Source: Actinomycetospora chibensis
GTDB taxonomy: Bacteria; Actinomycetota; Actinomycetes; Mycobacteriales; Pseudonocardiaceae
Direction of reading: 5' to 3'
Assembly: GCF_028737215.1 (NCBI RefSeq)
Contig: NZ_JAQZAM010000010.1
Coordinates: 1 to 64,000 of the forward strand
Length of the DNA: 64,000 bases
The notes under the pieces were generated by a model, which saw only the letters and a program-made list of their open reading frames with translations, was not told the DNA's origin and ran no database searches. This document shows, one piece after another, positions 1-7,091 of this stretch. The position numbers and the translations under genes were made by a program. Numbering within the stretch: position 1 is the stretch's first letter; every line of letters starts with the position of its first letter.

Positions 1-436
1 CCGTCGGGTTCTCGCTGTGGAACAGCCGGACGAACTCCTCGGCCACCTCGGGGTCGACGCCGGGCGTCGCCACGTCGGTCGCGGCCAGGTCCGTCGCGGG
101 CAGGGCCGTCGCGGGCAGGGCCGTCGCGGGCAGGGCCGTCGCGGGCAGGGCCCCGGGCTCGACCTCGATCGTGCTCTCGGGCGAGGCGGTCGCGAGGGCG
201 CCCCCGTCCGGCGCAGCGACGGAGCTGGGCTCGGGGGCACCCGCCGGAGACGTGGCTCCGGGGGCGGGGTCGGGCCCGTGGATCGGTCCCGGCGGCACCA
301 CGGGAGCAGGCGGTCCGGCCACCCCGACGACCGCGGGCACCCGGGGCCGGGGCTGGGGTCGACGGTCCCGGGGGTGCGGGGTGGGGACCACGGGGTCCCC
401 GGAGCCGACGACATCGATCGCCACGCCGCGCGTCAT
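1..436 (-). CDS. N-terminal part of a gene running off the window; possible nitric oxide synthase oxygenase
   Basis: This is the first ~145 codons of a minus-strand gene that continues beyond base 1. The ATG at 436 has a clear ribosome site (GGAGGTGGC directly before it). The first ~125 residues are Pro/Ala/Thr-rich and look disordered, with four tandem ALPAT units. Only the last residues before the edge look folded, ending EVAEEFVRLFHSENPT. That segment resembles the start of bacterial nitric oxide synthase oxygenase domains (EEFLRLFHAENP-type), which would suit the globin-reductase fusion nearby. The visible part is far too short to prove this, and a sigma-factor N-terminus was also considered. 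The catalytic region lies outside the window. Confidence 0.5.
   Translation of the reverse strand, partial: MTRGVAIDVVGSGDPVVPTPHPRDRRPQPRPRVPAVVGVAGPPAPVVPPGPIHGPDPAPGATSPAGAPEPSSVAAPDGGALATASPESTIEVEPGALPATALPATALPATALPATDLAATDVATPGVDPEVAEEFVRLFHSENPT
93..152. repeat. 4 x 15-bp tandem repeat inside a coding region
   Basis: Four perfect copies of gtcgcgggcagggcc lie head to tail at 93-107, 108-122, 123-137 and 138-152. They encode ALPAT repeats in the disordered N-terminus of the minus-strand gene. The repeat keeps the reading frame, so copy-number change by slippage would be tolerated. Confidence 0.9.
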
Positions 437-961
437 GCCACCTCCGTGTCTCGTGCCGTCCCCGCGCGGCCGTCGTCCACTGTGCCGCCCCTGTGCTCGA
501 AGCGGATCTCGCCGTTCGGGTCAATCACACACGAGGGCGTCCGAACCCTGATGGTCTGTTCGGCGCATCGAACGCCACGCCGCCGGCGCGGCACGCCCCG
601 GCACGGCGGTCGGCGAGCCTGCGTTCCCAGCACCTCCGGGTGCCGCCGTCGACGGACAGGGTGGCCCCGACCACGGTGACCACGATCGGGTACGCGGCGA
701 CCTCGGCGGACACGCGGCGTCCCGATGCCGGGCACGCTCGCGTCCCGGCTCCCCGTGACGGCTCCACGCGCGCCCACTGTAGTGGGTCGTCCGGGCACCC
801 ATTGCACACACCGGGCCTGTCACCCGGACGCCCGAGAAGCGGGTCGTCAGCGGCCGGTCGATCGCATCTGGCACGCTGACCGGTCGACAACGTGTGATGG
901 CCTCGTGCACAGCGCGTCACGTCGTCGGGGACGACGCGCGGACGGGGCCGGGAGGTGCACC
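437..961. other. 525-bp intergenic region between divergent genes
   Basis: No gene here is convincing. It must hold the promoters of the minus-strand gene starting at 436 and the plus-strand gene starting at 962. Minus-strand open frames cross it (stops near 433 and 525), and one ends with a TGA that overlaps the ATG at 436 in an ATGA arrangement typical of coupled genes. Codon use in those frames is poor (many A/T-ending and AGG codons), and the plausible-looking segments sit in different frames. A decayed or frameshifted small gene upstream of 436 is possible. Composition is slightly less GC-rich than the neighbouring genes. Confidence 0.5.
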
Positions 962-1870
962 GTGACGCGAGCCCCGGGGCCCGCGGGCCGCGAGCCGGAC
1001 GGCGCGCGGCTCACGCACGCGCCGGCCACGGGCGCGCACCGCGGCCCGGCCGACGCACCGACCGTCGCCCTGCCGGTCGTGCGCCCTGGGGCCGCCCCCA
1101 CCCGACCGCGTGTCGAGCGCGCCGCCCCGGCGGTGCCCGAGGTGCCCGCGATCGCCGACCTCGCCGCCCCCGGGCGTCCCGACGTCGACGCCGTCGTCGA
1201 CGACGGCGAATCCGCCCCGCGCCGTCCCCGCCCGTCGCGGCACATGCGCGCCCGGGCCGACGAGATGGCCCGCCTGCTGGCCCGCGCGACCCCCTCGTCG
1301 CGGGCCCGGCGCGGGCTGTCGTCGCTGTCGTCACTGCCGGCGGTGGCCGCGGTGATGGGCGCCGTGGCCGTGGGCGGCGTCGGGATCGCCCTGGGCCTGG
1401 ACGCCGAGCGCACCGGCGTCGCGCTGCCCGACATGCCCGACATCCCGGCGGACCAGACCCCGGTCCCGGAGACCGGCGACGGCACGGGGACGGGCACGGA
1501 GACCGTGAGCCCGACCGCCAACACCGGCGTCGTCGAGGCGCTCGAACCGGACGCCGGCGGGGCGCGGGTCGCGTCCCCGTCCTCGGTGGCCGCGGAGGCG
1601 GCACGTCCGGCCCCGGCGGGTCCGCCGAGGGCGACCACACCGACGTCCCGACCGCGGAGCACCACGTCGCCGACCCCCTCGACGCGGACCGAGGAGACGA
1701 CCGCCACGTCGTCGCCCACCCCGCGCTCGACGTCGTCCCCTCGCCCCACCACCCGCTCCGACGGGCCGGACGAGTCGGACGAGTCCACGGCCGACGAGCG
1801 CGGGCTGGACGTCGAGGACGCCCCGGGCGCCGGATCCCCGTTCGACGGCGAGGACGCCACCGCGGGCTGA
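962..1870 (+). CDS. Single-pass membrane protein with Thr/Pro/Ser-rich tail, unknown function
   Basis: A 302-residue protein I do not recognise. The GTG at 962 is preceded by a good ribosome site (GGGAGGTG, 951-957). Residues 1-100 are Pro/Ala/Arg-rich. An Arg-rich stretch (RHMRARADEMARLLARA) precedes one hydrophobic segment, about residues 128-150 (LPAVAAVMGAVAVGGVGIAL). The remaining ~150 residues are a low-complexity Thr/Ser/Pro/Asp tail. By the positive-inside rule the N-terminus is probably cytoplasmic and the tail extracytoplasmic, as in some anti-sigma or wall-associated actinobacterial proteins, but no zinc-binding anti-sigma motif is visible. It lies upstream of the globin fusion, separated by 282 bp. 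Confidence 0.75.
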   Translation: MTRAPGPAGREPDGARLTHAPATGAHRGPADAPTVALPVVRPGAAPTRPRVERAAPAVPEVPAIADLAAPGRPDVDAVVDDGESAPRRPRPSRHMRARADEMARLLARATPSSRARRGLSSLSSLPAVAAVMGAVAVGGVGIALGLDAERTGVALPDMPDIPADQTPVPETGDGTGTGTETVSPTANTGVVEALEPDAGGARVASPSSVAAEAARPAPAGPPRATTPTSRPRSTTSPTPSTRTEETTATSSPTPRSTSSPRPTTRSDGPDESDESTADERGLDVEDAPGAGSPFDGEDATAG

Positions 1871-2058
1871 GGCCCGTCCGGCGACGCACGACGCGTCCGA
1901 CGCGGCCGATCGTGGCGAGATCACGGGGAACGGTCGACGAACGACGACGGATGACGCGGCCGTTCGGCCCTGTCACCCGATGGGGGCGGGCCCGCATCCC
2001 GCTCACCGGGCGTGGCCCTACGCTGACCGCACGAATACACGGCAGAGCGGTCCTGCCC

Positions 2059-2102
2059 GGAACGCGGAGTAGCGTTCCGTGGTCGGGGACAACCGCTAGG
2101 GT
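2059..2102 (+). promoter_or_regulatory. Candidate promoter with overlapping inverted repeat for the globin fusion
   Basis: An inverted repeat GGAACGC-6 nt-GCGTTCC (2059-2078) lies just upstream of a TAGGGT -10-like hexamer (2097-2102). The repeat covers the expected -35 position, so it is a plausible operator. The regulator is unknown. The gene start follows at 2153. Confidence 0.4.
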
Positions 2103-2152
2103 GGCGCGGCGTCGGGGGTGCCCACTCATCCGGGACGAGGAGTCGACCAGAC

Positions 2153-3841
2153 GTGACCGCAGCGAGGGACGATCGCTCCCTGGCCGGGGGACCGCTCGGC
2201 GGGCACCCGGCCACGGGTGTGGGCTCCGACCGTGACCACGGCCCCCGCCACGGCGACGCCGGGTACGGCGCCGGCCCCCGGGGCTCCGAGCCGGACGGGT
2301 ACGAGACGTCCGTGCCGGCCCCCTCCCGCCCTCTCGGTGCAGGCCGCCAGGGTGGATCCGACCAGACCGACAGCTCGGTCTTCGACATTGCCGACGACCG
2401 TCGCGAAGCTCCGTACGGGTCCGCCGTACCGTCAGGCACCGGACTCGAACGCACGGGTTCGTTCCGCTCCGCGTCCGAGGGGAGCCCGATGACCTACCCG
2501 TCCGGGCCGCACGGCCCGCCCGCCGGCGTGCGGTCCCGCTACCCCGGTGCCGCGGCCCCGCCGCAGTACGGCGGTGGAGGGCAGCTGTCCGGCCCGCCGT
2601 CGGGCCCGGGCCCCATCCCCACCGCGCCCCCGCCGCCCATGCCGGCGTCGGCCGTGCCCGCCGCGCCCGCCGGGCCGCCGGAGGGCGTCGGCCTGCCCGC
2701 GCCCCGCGAGGCCGCCGCGTCGAACGACGTCCACGACATGGTCACGACCATCCGGACGAGCTTCAACGCCGTCTCGCACCGCACCGACGAGCTGACGTCG
2801 CTGTTCTACGGCTGGCTGTTCCGGATCGCACCGGAGACCCGGGAGCTCTTCCCGGTCACCATGGAGCTGCAGCGCACCCGGCTCCTGCGCGCTTTGGTGC
2901 ACGTCGTGCAGATGGTCGACCGGCCCGACGAGCTCTCGATCTTCCTGCGCCAGCTCGGCCGCGACCACCGCAAGTTCGGGGTCATCGGCGAGCACTACGA
3001 CAGGGTGGGCGAGGCGCTGCTCGGCGCCCTCGGCGAGATCGCGGGCCCGCTGTGGACCCGCGAGGTCGAGGAGGCCTGGACCGGCGCCTACGGCATCGTC
3101 GCGCAGTCGATGCGCGACGCCGCCGACGCCGAGCGCGGGCCCGCGGTGTGGATGGCCCGGGTCATGGAGCACCGGCGCATCAACCAGGACCTCGCCGTGG
3201 TCCGCGTGCAGACCAGCCAGCCGGTGCCCTACCTCGCGGGCCAGTACGTCAGCGTCGAGACGCCGCAGCGCCCGCGCATGTGGCGCTCGATGTCCCCGGC
3301 CAACGCCCCGGGCCCCGACTGCGTGCTCGAGTTCCACGTCCGCACCGTGCCGGGCGGGTGGGTCAGCCGCGCGATCGTGTCCCACGCCCGCGTCGGCGAC
3401 GTGTGGCGCATCGGCCCGCCGATGGGCCAGATGACGCTCGACCCGCGCTCGCGCTCCGACCTGCTGATGGTCGCGGGCGGCACCGGCCTCGCGCCGGCGC
3501 GGTCGATCATCGAGCAGCTGATGTTCGAGGGCACCGACCGCAAGGTCTGCCTGTTCGTCGGCGGCCGCACGTGGTCCGACCTCTACGACATCGAGAGCCT
3601 GCGCCGTAGCGCGCAGGAGAACCCCTGGCTCACCGTCGTGCCCGTCGTCGAGGACGACGGACGTCCGCACGGGGCGGAGACGGGCACGGTCGGCGAGGTC
3701 GTGGCCCGCTACGGCGCCTGGGCCGACCGCGAGATCACCGTCAGCGGCTCGCCGCCCATGGTGCGCGCGACCACCAACGCGCTGCTCGACGCGGGCACAC
3801 CGTTCCGCAACATCCACTACGACCCGTACCACACGGACTGA
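2153..3841 (+). CDS. Globin-ferredoxin reductase fusion (flavohemoglobin-like), with long disordered N-terminus
   Basis: A 562-residue protein. The first ~190 residues are Gly/Pro/Ser-rich and disordered, which ordinary ~400-residue flavohemoglobins lack. A globin domain follows (about 193-330): Tyr219 in LTSLFYGWLF fits the B10 tyrosine, and His272 in LGRDHRKFGV fits the proximal haem histidine. Next come an FAD-binding domain (RMWRSMSPAN, the RxYS-type FAD motif, with Trp for Tyr) and an NAD-binding domain starting near residue 438 (VAGGTGLAPARS). The family converts NO to nitrate or reduces haem using NAD(P)H and FAD. NO detoxification is the likely role, but chemistry and specificity are inferred. 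The GTG start has GAGGAG about 10 nt upstream; a start further in would remove part of the tail. Confidence 0.85.
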   Translation: MTAARDDRSLAGGPLGGHPATGVGSDRDHGPRHGDAGYGAGPRGSEPDGYETSVPAPSRPLGAGRQGGSDQTDSSVFDIADDRREAPYGSAVPSGTGLERTGSFRSASEGSPMTYPSGPHGPPAGVRSRYPGAAAPPQYGGGGQLSGPPSGPGPIPTAPPPPMPASAVPAAPAGPPEGVGLPAPREAAASNDVHDMVTTIRTSFNAVSHRTDELTSLFYGWLFRIAPETRELFPVTMELQRTRLLRALVHVVQMVDRPDELSIFLRQLGRDHRKFGVIGEHYDRVGEALLGALGEIAGPLWTREVEEAWTGAYGIVAQSMRDAADAERGPAVWMARVMEHRRINQDLAVVRVQTSQPVPYLAGQYVSVETPQRPRMWRSMSPANAPGPDCVLEFHVRTVPGGWVSRAIVSHARVGDVWRIGPPMGQMTLDPRSRSDLLMVAGGTGLAPARSIIEQLMFEGTDRKVCLFVGGRTWSDLYDIESLRRSAQENPWLTVVPVVEDDGRPHGAETGTVGEVVARYGAWADREITVSGSPPMVRATTNALLDAGTPFRNIHYDPYHTD

Positions 3842-3885
3842 GCCCTTCGGGGGTGTCCGCGGGGCCGAGTGCGCCGCCACCTCGA

Positions 3886-3938
3886 CGAACGAACGGCGCT
3901 TTCGCTGCTTCCGAAGCAGCGGAAGCGCCGTTCGTTCG
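3886..3938. terminator. Long bidirectional hairpin terminator between convergent genes
   Basis: Two 26-nt arms (3886-3911 and 3913-3938) are complementary except for one G-T type mismatch, with essentially no loop beyond the turn TTC-C-GAA. It lies between the stop of the globin fusion (3841) and that of the OsmC gene (3957), so it should stop transcription from both sides. Confidence 0.8.
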
Positions 3939-3956
3939 TCCGTGGGCGGCCGGTGC

Positions 3957-4481
3957 TCAGGCGCTCGCGGCCTGGCGCGGGGTCATCTCGACCGACAGCT
4001 CCGGCGGCTTCGCCAGCGTCTGGAAGACGACGCAGTACCGCTCAGTGAGCTTGTGCAGCGTCGCGAGGGTGTCGGCGTCGGCATCGGTGTCGATGTCGAA
4101 GCGCAGGCGGACCTCGCGGAACCCGACGGGGGCGTCCTTGGCGACGCCGAGCGTGCCCCGGAAGTCGAGGTCGCCCTCGGCGTGCACGTTGCCGCCGCGG
4201 ATCTCGACGCCCATCGAGGTGGACACCGCGCGCAGGGTCACCCCGGCGCACGCGACGAGGGCCTCGAGCAGCATGTCCCCGGAGCACAGCTGGGTGCCGT
4301 CGCCGCCGGTGGCGGGGTGCAGGCCGGCCTCGACGAGCGCCTGGGACGTCTGCACCCGGCACGCGATGCCCGAGCCGTCGACGTCGCCGTCGGCCTTGAG
4401 GGTCACGACGGCCGACTCGGGGTCGTTCTTGTACTGCGACTTGAGCGGGCCCTGGGTCTCGGCGAGCTTCGACTTGTCCAT
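3957..4481 (-). CDS. OsmC-family peroxiredoxin-like protein
   Basis: 174 residues, the usual OsmC/Ohr size. The two family cysteines appear in LVACAGVTLRAVS and TERYCVVFQTL; the pair reduces organic hydroperoxides. The middle region (GGDGTQLCSGDMLLEALVAC) matches the OsmC helix carrying the first cysteine. Substrate is uncertain, since many OsmC relatives have no known substrate. ATG at 4481; the upstream MFS gene on the same strand ends at 4514, so the two may be co-transcribed. Gene context (globin fusion, decarboxylase/peroxidase-like protein) fits oxidative or nitrosative stress. Confidence 0.85.
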   Translation of the reverse strand: MDKSKLAETQGPLKSQYKNDPESAVVTLKADGDVDGSGIACRVQTSQALVEAGLHPATGGDGTQLCSGDMLLEALVACAGVTLRAVSTSMGVEIRGGNVHAEGDLDFRGTLGVAKDAPVGFREVRLRFDIDTDADADTLATLHKLTERYCVVFQTLAKPPELSVEMTPRQAASA

Positions 4482-4513
4482 GGCCCCGATCCTGCCTCGG
4501 TCGTGCCCGTCCG

Positions 4514-5911
4514 TCACCCGGTGGTCACGGACTGGCGCACGCGGCGCGGACGGCAGGCGGCGACGGCGGCCGCCCCGACCAGCGAGAACGCGATCGCGAT
4601 CGGCAGGGCGTCGTTCCAGCCCGCGACGAGCCCGGCCGCTCCTCCGCCGAGCGAGGGGCGCGTGGCCACGACGGCGACGACGGTGGTGCCGATCGCCGAG
4701 CCCACGTAGCGGGCGGTGTTGTTCGCGCCGCCGCCCATGGCTCCGCGACCGGCGGGCACGCTGGCGACGGCCTCGCGTCCGAGCGCGGCGTTGACCATCC
4801 CGCTCGCCGCCCCCGCCACCGCCAGCCCCGGGACGAGCGAGAGCGGGGAGTCGCCGGTCGCGAGCCCGAGCAGCAGCGCCTGCCCGGCCGCCACGACGAG
4901 CAGCCCGGCGGCGAGCTGGAGCCGCCCGGACCACGCGGCGGGCAGGCGCCGGGCGAGCACGGCCGTCACCACGCTCGTGCCCGACCACGCGAGCAGCAGC
5001 AGGGCGCCCACCAGCGCGGTGCTGCCGAGGCCCCGCTCGACGACGGTCGGCAGGAACGACGTCGTGGCGATGATGCCCATCCCGGTCGCGAGCGCACCGA
5101 CCGTCGCCGCGACGAACGCGGGCGAGGCGAAGAGCGCCATGTCGAGCATGGGCGCCGCACGCCGGCGCTCGAGCACCACGAAGACGGCGAGCAGCGCCAC
5201 CCCGACCGCGAGCAGCACGAGCACCCCCGGGCGCCCGAAGCCCGACCGTCCCTCGACGAGCCCGGCGAGCAGCGCCGCCAGCCCGGCGGCGAGGACCAGC
5301 ACGCCCGGCAGGTCGATCGGCCGGGGCTCCGCGGCCCGCGACTCGGGTACCGCCCGCCGGGTGACGGCGGCGAGGACGACAGCCGCGACCGCGGTCGCCC
5401 AGTAGGGCCCGGTCCACCCCACGAGACGGTCGAGGCCCGACGCCAGGAACGGTCCCGCAGCGATGCCGGCGCCGAGGCTCGCGCCCCACACGCTGCTCGC
5501 CGTCCGCGCCTCCGGCGTGCCGGCCGGGAACGCGTGGCCCAGCAGTCCCTGGCTGCAGGCCACCAGCGCGGCGGCGCCGACGCCCTGCAGAATGCGGGCG
5601 ATCACGAGGACGAGCGCGGACGGCGCGAGGGCGGCGAGGACCGACGACGCCGCCAGGACGGTCGCGCCGAGCACCAGCACGAGGCGCCGGCCGAGGTCGT
5701 CACCCAGCGCGCCGACCGACAGCAGCGCCACGCCGAGCCCGATGCTCATCGAGCTGAGGATCCAGGCCTGCGCCGCGGGGCCGGCGTCGAGCGCGCTGGC
5801 CGTCGACGGGAGCGCCGCCAGGGGCACGGTGAACGCCACCAGCGCGAGGAACGTGGCCGCCGCGGCGACGGCGAGGGTGGCGCGGGGCCGGTCGACCGGG
5901 CTCGGGGTCAC
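4514..5911 (-). CDS. MFS drug-efflux-type transporter
   Basis: 465 residues of alternating hydrophobic segments with the MFS motif A-like loop (GALGDDLGRRLVLVLG) after the second helix and the motif C-like segment GASLGAGIAAGPFLASGLDR in helix 5, typical of proton-driven exporters (DHA family). The substrate is unknown. The gene is divergent from an HxlR regulator with only 59 bp between the starts, a common regulator/target arrangement. The GTG start at 5911 lacks a Shine-Dalgarno site but has TAGCGT exactly 8 nt upstream, so the message is probably leaderless. Confidence 0.85.
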   Translation of the reverse strand: MTPSPVDRPRATLAVAAAATFLALVAFTVPLAALPSTASALDAGPAAQAWILSSMSIGLGVALLSVGALGDDLGRRLVLVLGATVLAASSVLAALAPSALVLVIARILQGVGAAALVACSQGLLGHAFPAGTPEARTASSVWGASLGAGIAAGPFLASGLDRLVGWTGPYWATAVAAVVLAAVTRRAVPESRAAEPRPIDLPGVLVLAAGLAALLAGLVEGRSGFGRPGVLVLLAVGVALLAVFVVLERRRAAPMLDMALFASPAFVAATVGALATGMGIIATTSFLPTVVERGLGSTALVGALLLLAWSGTSVVTAVLARRLPAAWSGRLQLAAGLLVVAAGQALLLGLATGDSPLSLVPGLAVAGAASGMVNAALGREAVASVPAGRGAMGGGANNTARYVGSAIGTTVVAVVATRPSLGGGAAGLVAGWNDALPIAIAFSLVGAAAVAACRPRRVRQSVTTG

Positions 5912-5919
5912 GTCGGGGG

Positions 5920-5963
5920 ACGCTAGCAGGTCGGGTTCGATGGTTGAACCGAACTGCTAGCGT
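5920..5963. promoter_or_regulatory. Symmetrical divergent promoter/operator of the MFS and HxlR genes
   Basis: An imperfect inverted repeat (GCTAGCAGgTCGGGTTC facing GAACCGaaCTGCTAGC, 5922-5961) fills the gap between the two starts. TAGCGT occurs at both ends, reading outward: minus strand 5925-5920, 8 nt before GTG 5911, and plus strand 5958-5963, 7 nt before GTG 5971. Both fit the actinobacterial -10 consensus TANNNT for leaderless genes. The repeat is the obvious binding site for a dimeric HxlR protein. Confidence 0.65.
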
Positions 5964-5970
5964 GGTCACC

Positions 5971-6513
5971 GTGCCGCTGGGCCGCGACTACGACCGTCAG
6001 GACTGCGCCCTCGCCCGCGCCCTCGAGGTGGTCGGCGAGCGCTGGACGCTGCTCGTGCTGCGCGACTGCTTCTTCGGCGTCCGCCGCTTCGCCGACCTGC
6101 GCGCCCACCTCGACATCCCCCGCGCGGTGCTCTCCGAGCGTCTGGGCACCCTCGTCGACGCCGGGGTCCTCGAACGCCGGCCGTACGCCCCCGGGCGCGA
6201 CGAGTACGTGCTCACCGATACGGGCCTCGACCTCTGGCCCGTGGTCTTCAGCCTCGCCCGGTGGGGCGACCGGCACCGTGTGGGCCCTGATGGGGGTCGG
6301 CGGCGCTTCCGCCACGCCGACTGCCCGGCCGGCGGCGCCGACCTCGCCGACGGCGGCGTCTGCCCCGCCTGCGGCATGCTGCCCGCGCCGGCGAGCCTGG
6401 AGACGCGGCCGCTGGAGCCGGACGCCGGGGCCGACGGCGAGCGCCACGTCCGCGATGACGCCGTCAGCCTCGCCCTGCGCCGCCCGCACCGTCTCCTGGC
6501 GCCGCTCCTCTGA
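5971..6513 (+). CDS. HxlR-family winged-helix regulator with a cysteine-rich tail
   Basis: 180 residues. Positions ~5-105 form an HxlR winged helix, with the family's N-terminal cysteine (DCALARALEVVGERWTLLVL) and the recognition region PRAVLSERLGTLVDAGVLERR. HxlR proteins bind DNA as dimers and sense electrophiles or small molecules. The C-terminal third has a Cys/His cluster (HADC...VCPACG) that could bind zinc or act as a thiol sensor. It probably controls the divergent MFS pump and itself. I chose GTG 5971 because TAGCGT lies 7 nt upstream; an earlier GTG at 5962 or TTG at 5944 would fall inside the promoter box or operator. Confidence 0.8.
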   Translation: MPLGRDYDRQDCALARALEVVGERWTLLVLRDCFFGVRRFADLRAHLDIPRAVLSERLGTLVDAGVLERRPYAPGRDEYVLTDTGLDLWPVVFSLARWGDRHRVGPDGGRRRFRHADCPAGGADLADGGVCPACGMLPAPASLETRPLEPDAGADGERHVRDDAVSLALRRPHRLLAPLL

Positions 6514-6559
6514 CGTGCGTGATCTTCTGAGCTGTCAGCTCAGAAGATCACGCACGTCA
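6511..6559. terminator. Perfect 23-bp palindromic terminator carrying the stop codons of both convergent genes
   Basis: Arms 6511-6533 and 6537-6559 are perfectly complementary, with a 3-nt loop (gtc). The first three bases (TGA) are the stop codon of the HxlR gene. The last three (TCA) are, on the other strand, the stop codon of the decarboxylase-like gene. The hairpin therefore serves both directions and defines both gene ends. Confidence 0.85.
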
Positions 6560-7009
6560 CCACGCGCCCACCGGCCGGCGGATGGTGACGTTGGCGTGGT
6601 TGAACAGGTTCGTCAGCGCGATCTGCGCGACGAGCCCGGCCAGCGCCGTGGCGTCGAAGTGCCGGGCCGCCTCGTCCCAGATCGCGTCCGGCACCGGGTC
6701 CGGACGGTCGGCGATCCGCGTCGCCGCCTCGCCGAGGGCGAGGGCCGCGCGCTCGGCGTCGGTGAAGCCGGGCGCCTCCCGCCAGACGGCGACGAGGTCG
6801 ATGCGCTCGTCGGGCTCCCCGTTCTTGCGCAGGCCCTTCGTGCCGGTGTCCACGCAGAACGCGCAGCCGTTGATCTGGCTCACGCGCAGGTGGACGAGCT
6901 CCAGCGTCGTCTCCGGCACGCCGGCGCCGCGGATCGCGCCGATCACCGTGCCGATCCCCTCGCCGAGGCCGGGCAGGGCGCGGGTGAAGGTGTCGAGTCG
7001 TCCGGTCAT
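6557..7009 (-). CDS. Carboxymuconolactone decarboxylase / AhpD-like protein
   Basis: 150 residues with the AhpD core: a helix carrying NGCAFCVDTG (CxxC) and the typical EGDL-like region replaced by TDAERAALALGEAATRI. AhpD relatives use the CxxC pair as a peroxidase or thiol reductase; others are decarboxylases. The precise substrate is unknown. ATG 7009 has AGGAG 6 nt upstream. It diverges from an ECF41/56-type sigma factor gene, and members of that sigma group typically control exactly such a neighbour. A matching promoter is present (7064-7090). Confidence 0.85.
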   Translation of the reverse strand: MTGRLDTFTRALPGLGEGIGTVIGAIRGAGVPETTLELVHLRVSQINGCAFCVDTGTKGLRKNGEPDERIDLVAVWREAPGFTDAERAALALGEAATRIADRPDPVPDAIWDEAARHFDATALAGLVAQIALTNLFNHANVTIRRPVGAW

Positions 7010-7063
7010 GACAAGCTCCTCGTTCGGTGGTCACATCCGCCGGTCCCCGGCGGTCTCCCTGGA

Positions 7064-7090
7064 GACGTCCCACGAGCGGAGGATGTGACC
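7064..7090 (-). promoter_or_regulatory. ECF41-type promoter for the CMD gene
   Basis: Reading the minus strand, GGTCACA (7090-7084) is followed by a 16-bp spacer and CGTC (7067-7064). The published ECF41 consensus, as I recall it, is TGTCACA at -35 and CGTC at -10, so six of seven and four of four positions agree. The -35 box lies against the ATG of the sigma gene (7092) and next to its ribosome site (GGAGG, 7078-7082). Confidence 0.65.
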
Positions 7091-7091
7091 G

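Noticed and set aside
93..152. Short tandem repeats as a CRISPR array
   Set aside because: Units of 15 bp are contiguous without spacers and lie within coding regions, as do those at 51135-51224 and 53980-54024.
433..920. Minus-strand open frames upstream of the first gene
   Set aside because: One ends in an ATGA overlap with the gene at 436, but codon use is poor and credible segments are split between frames. I kept it only as a remark.
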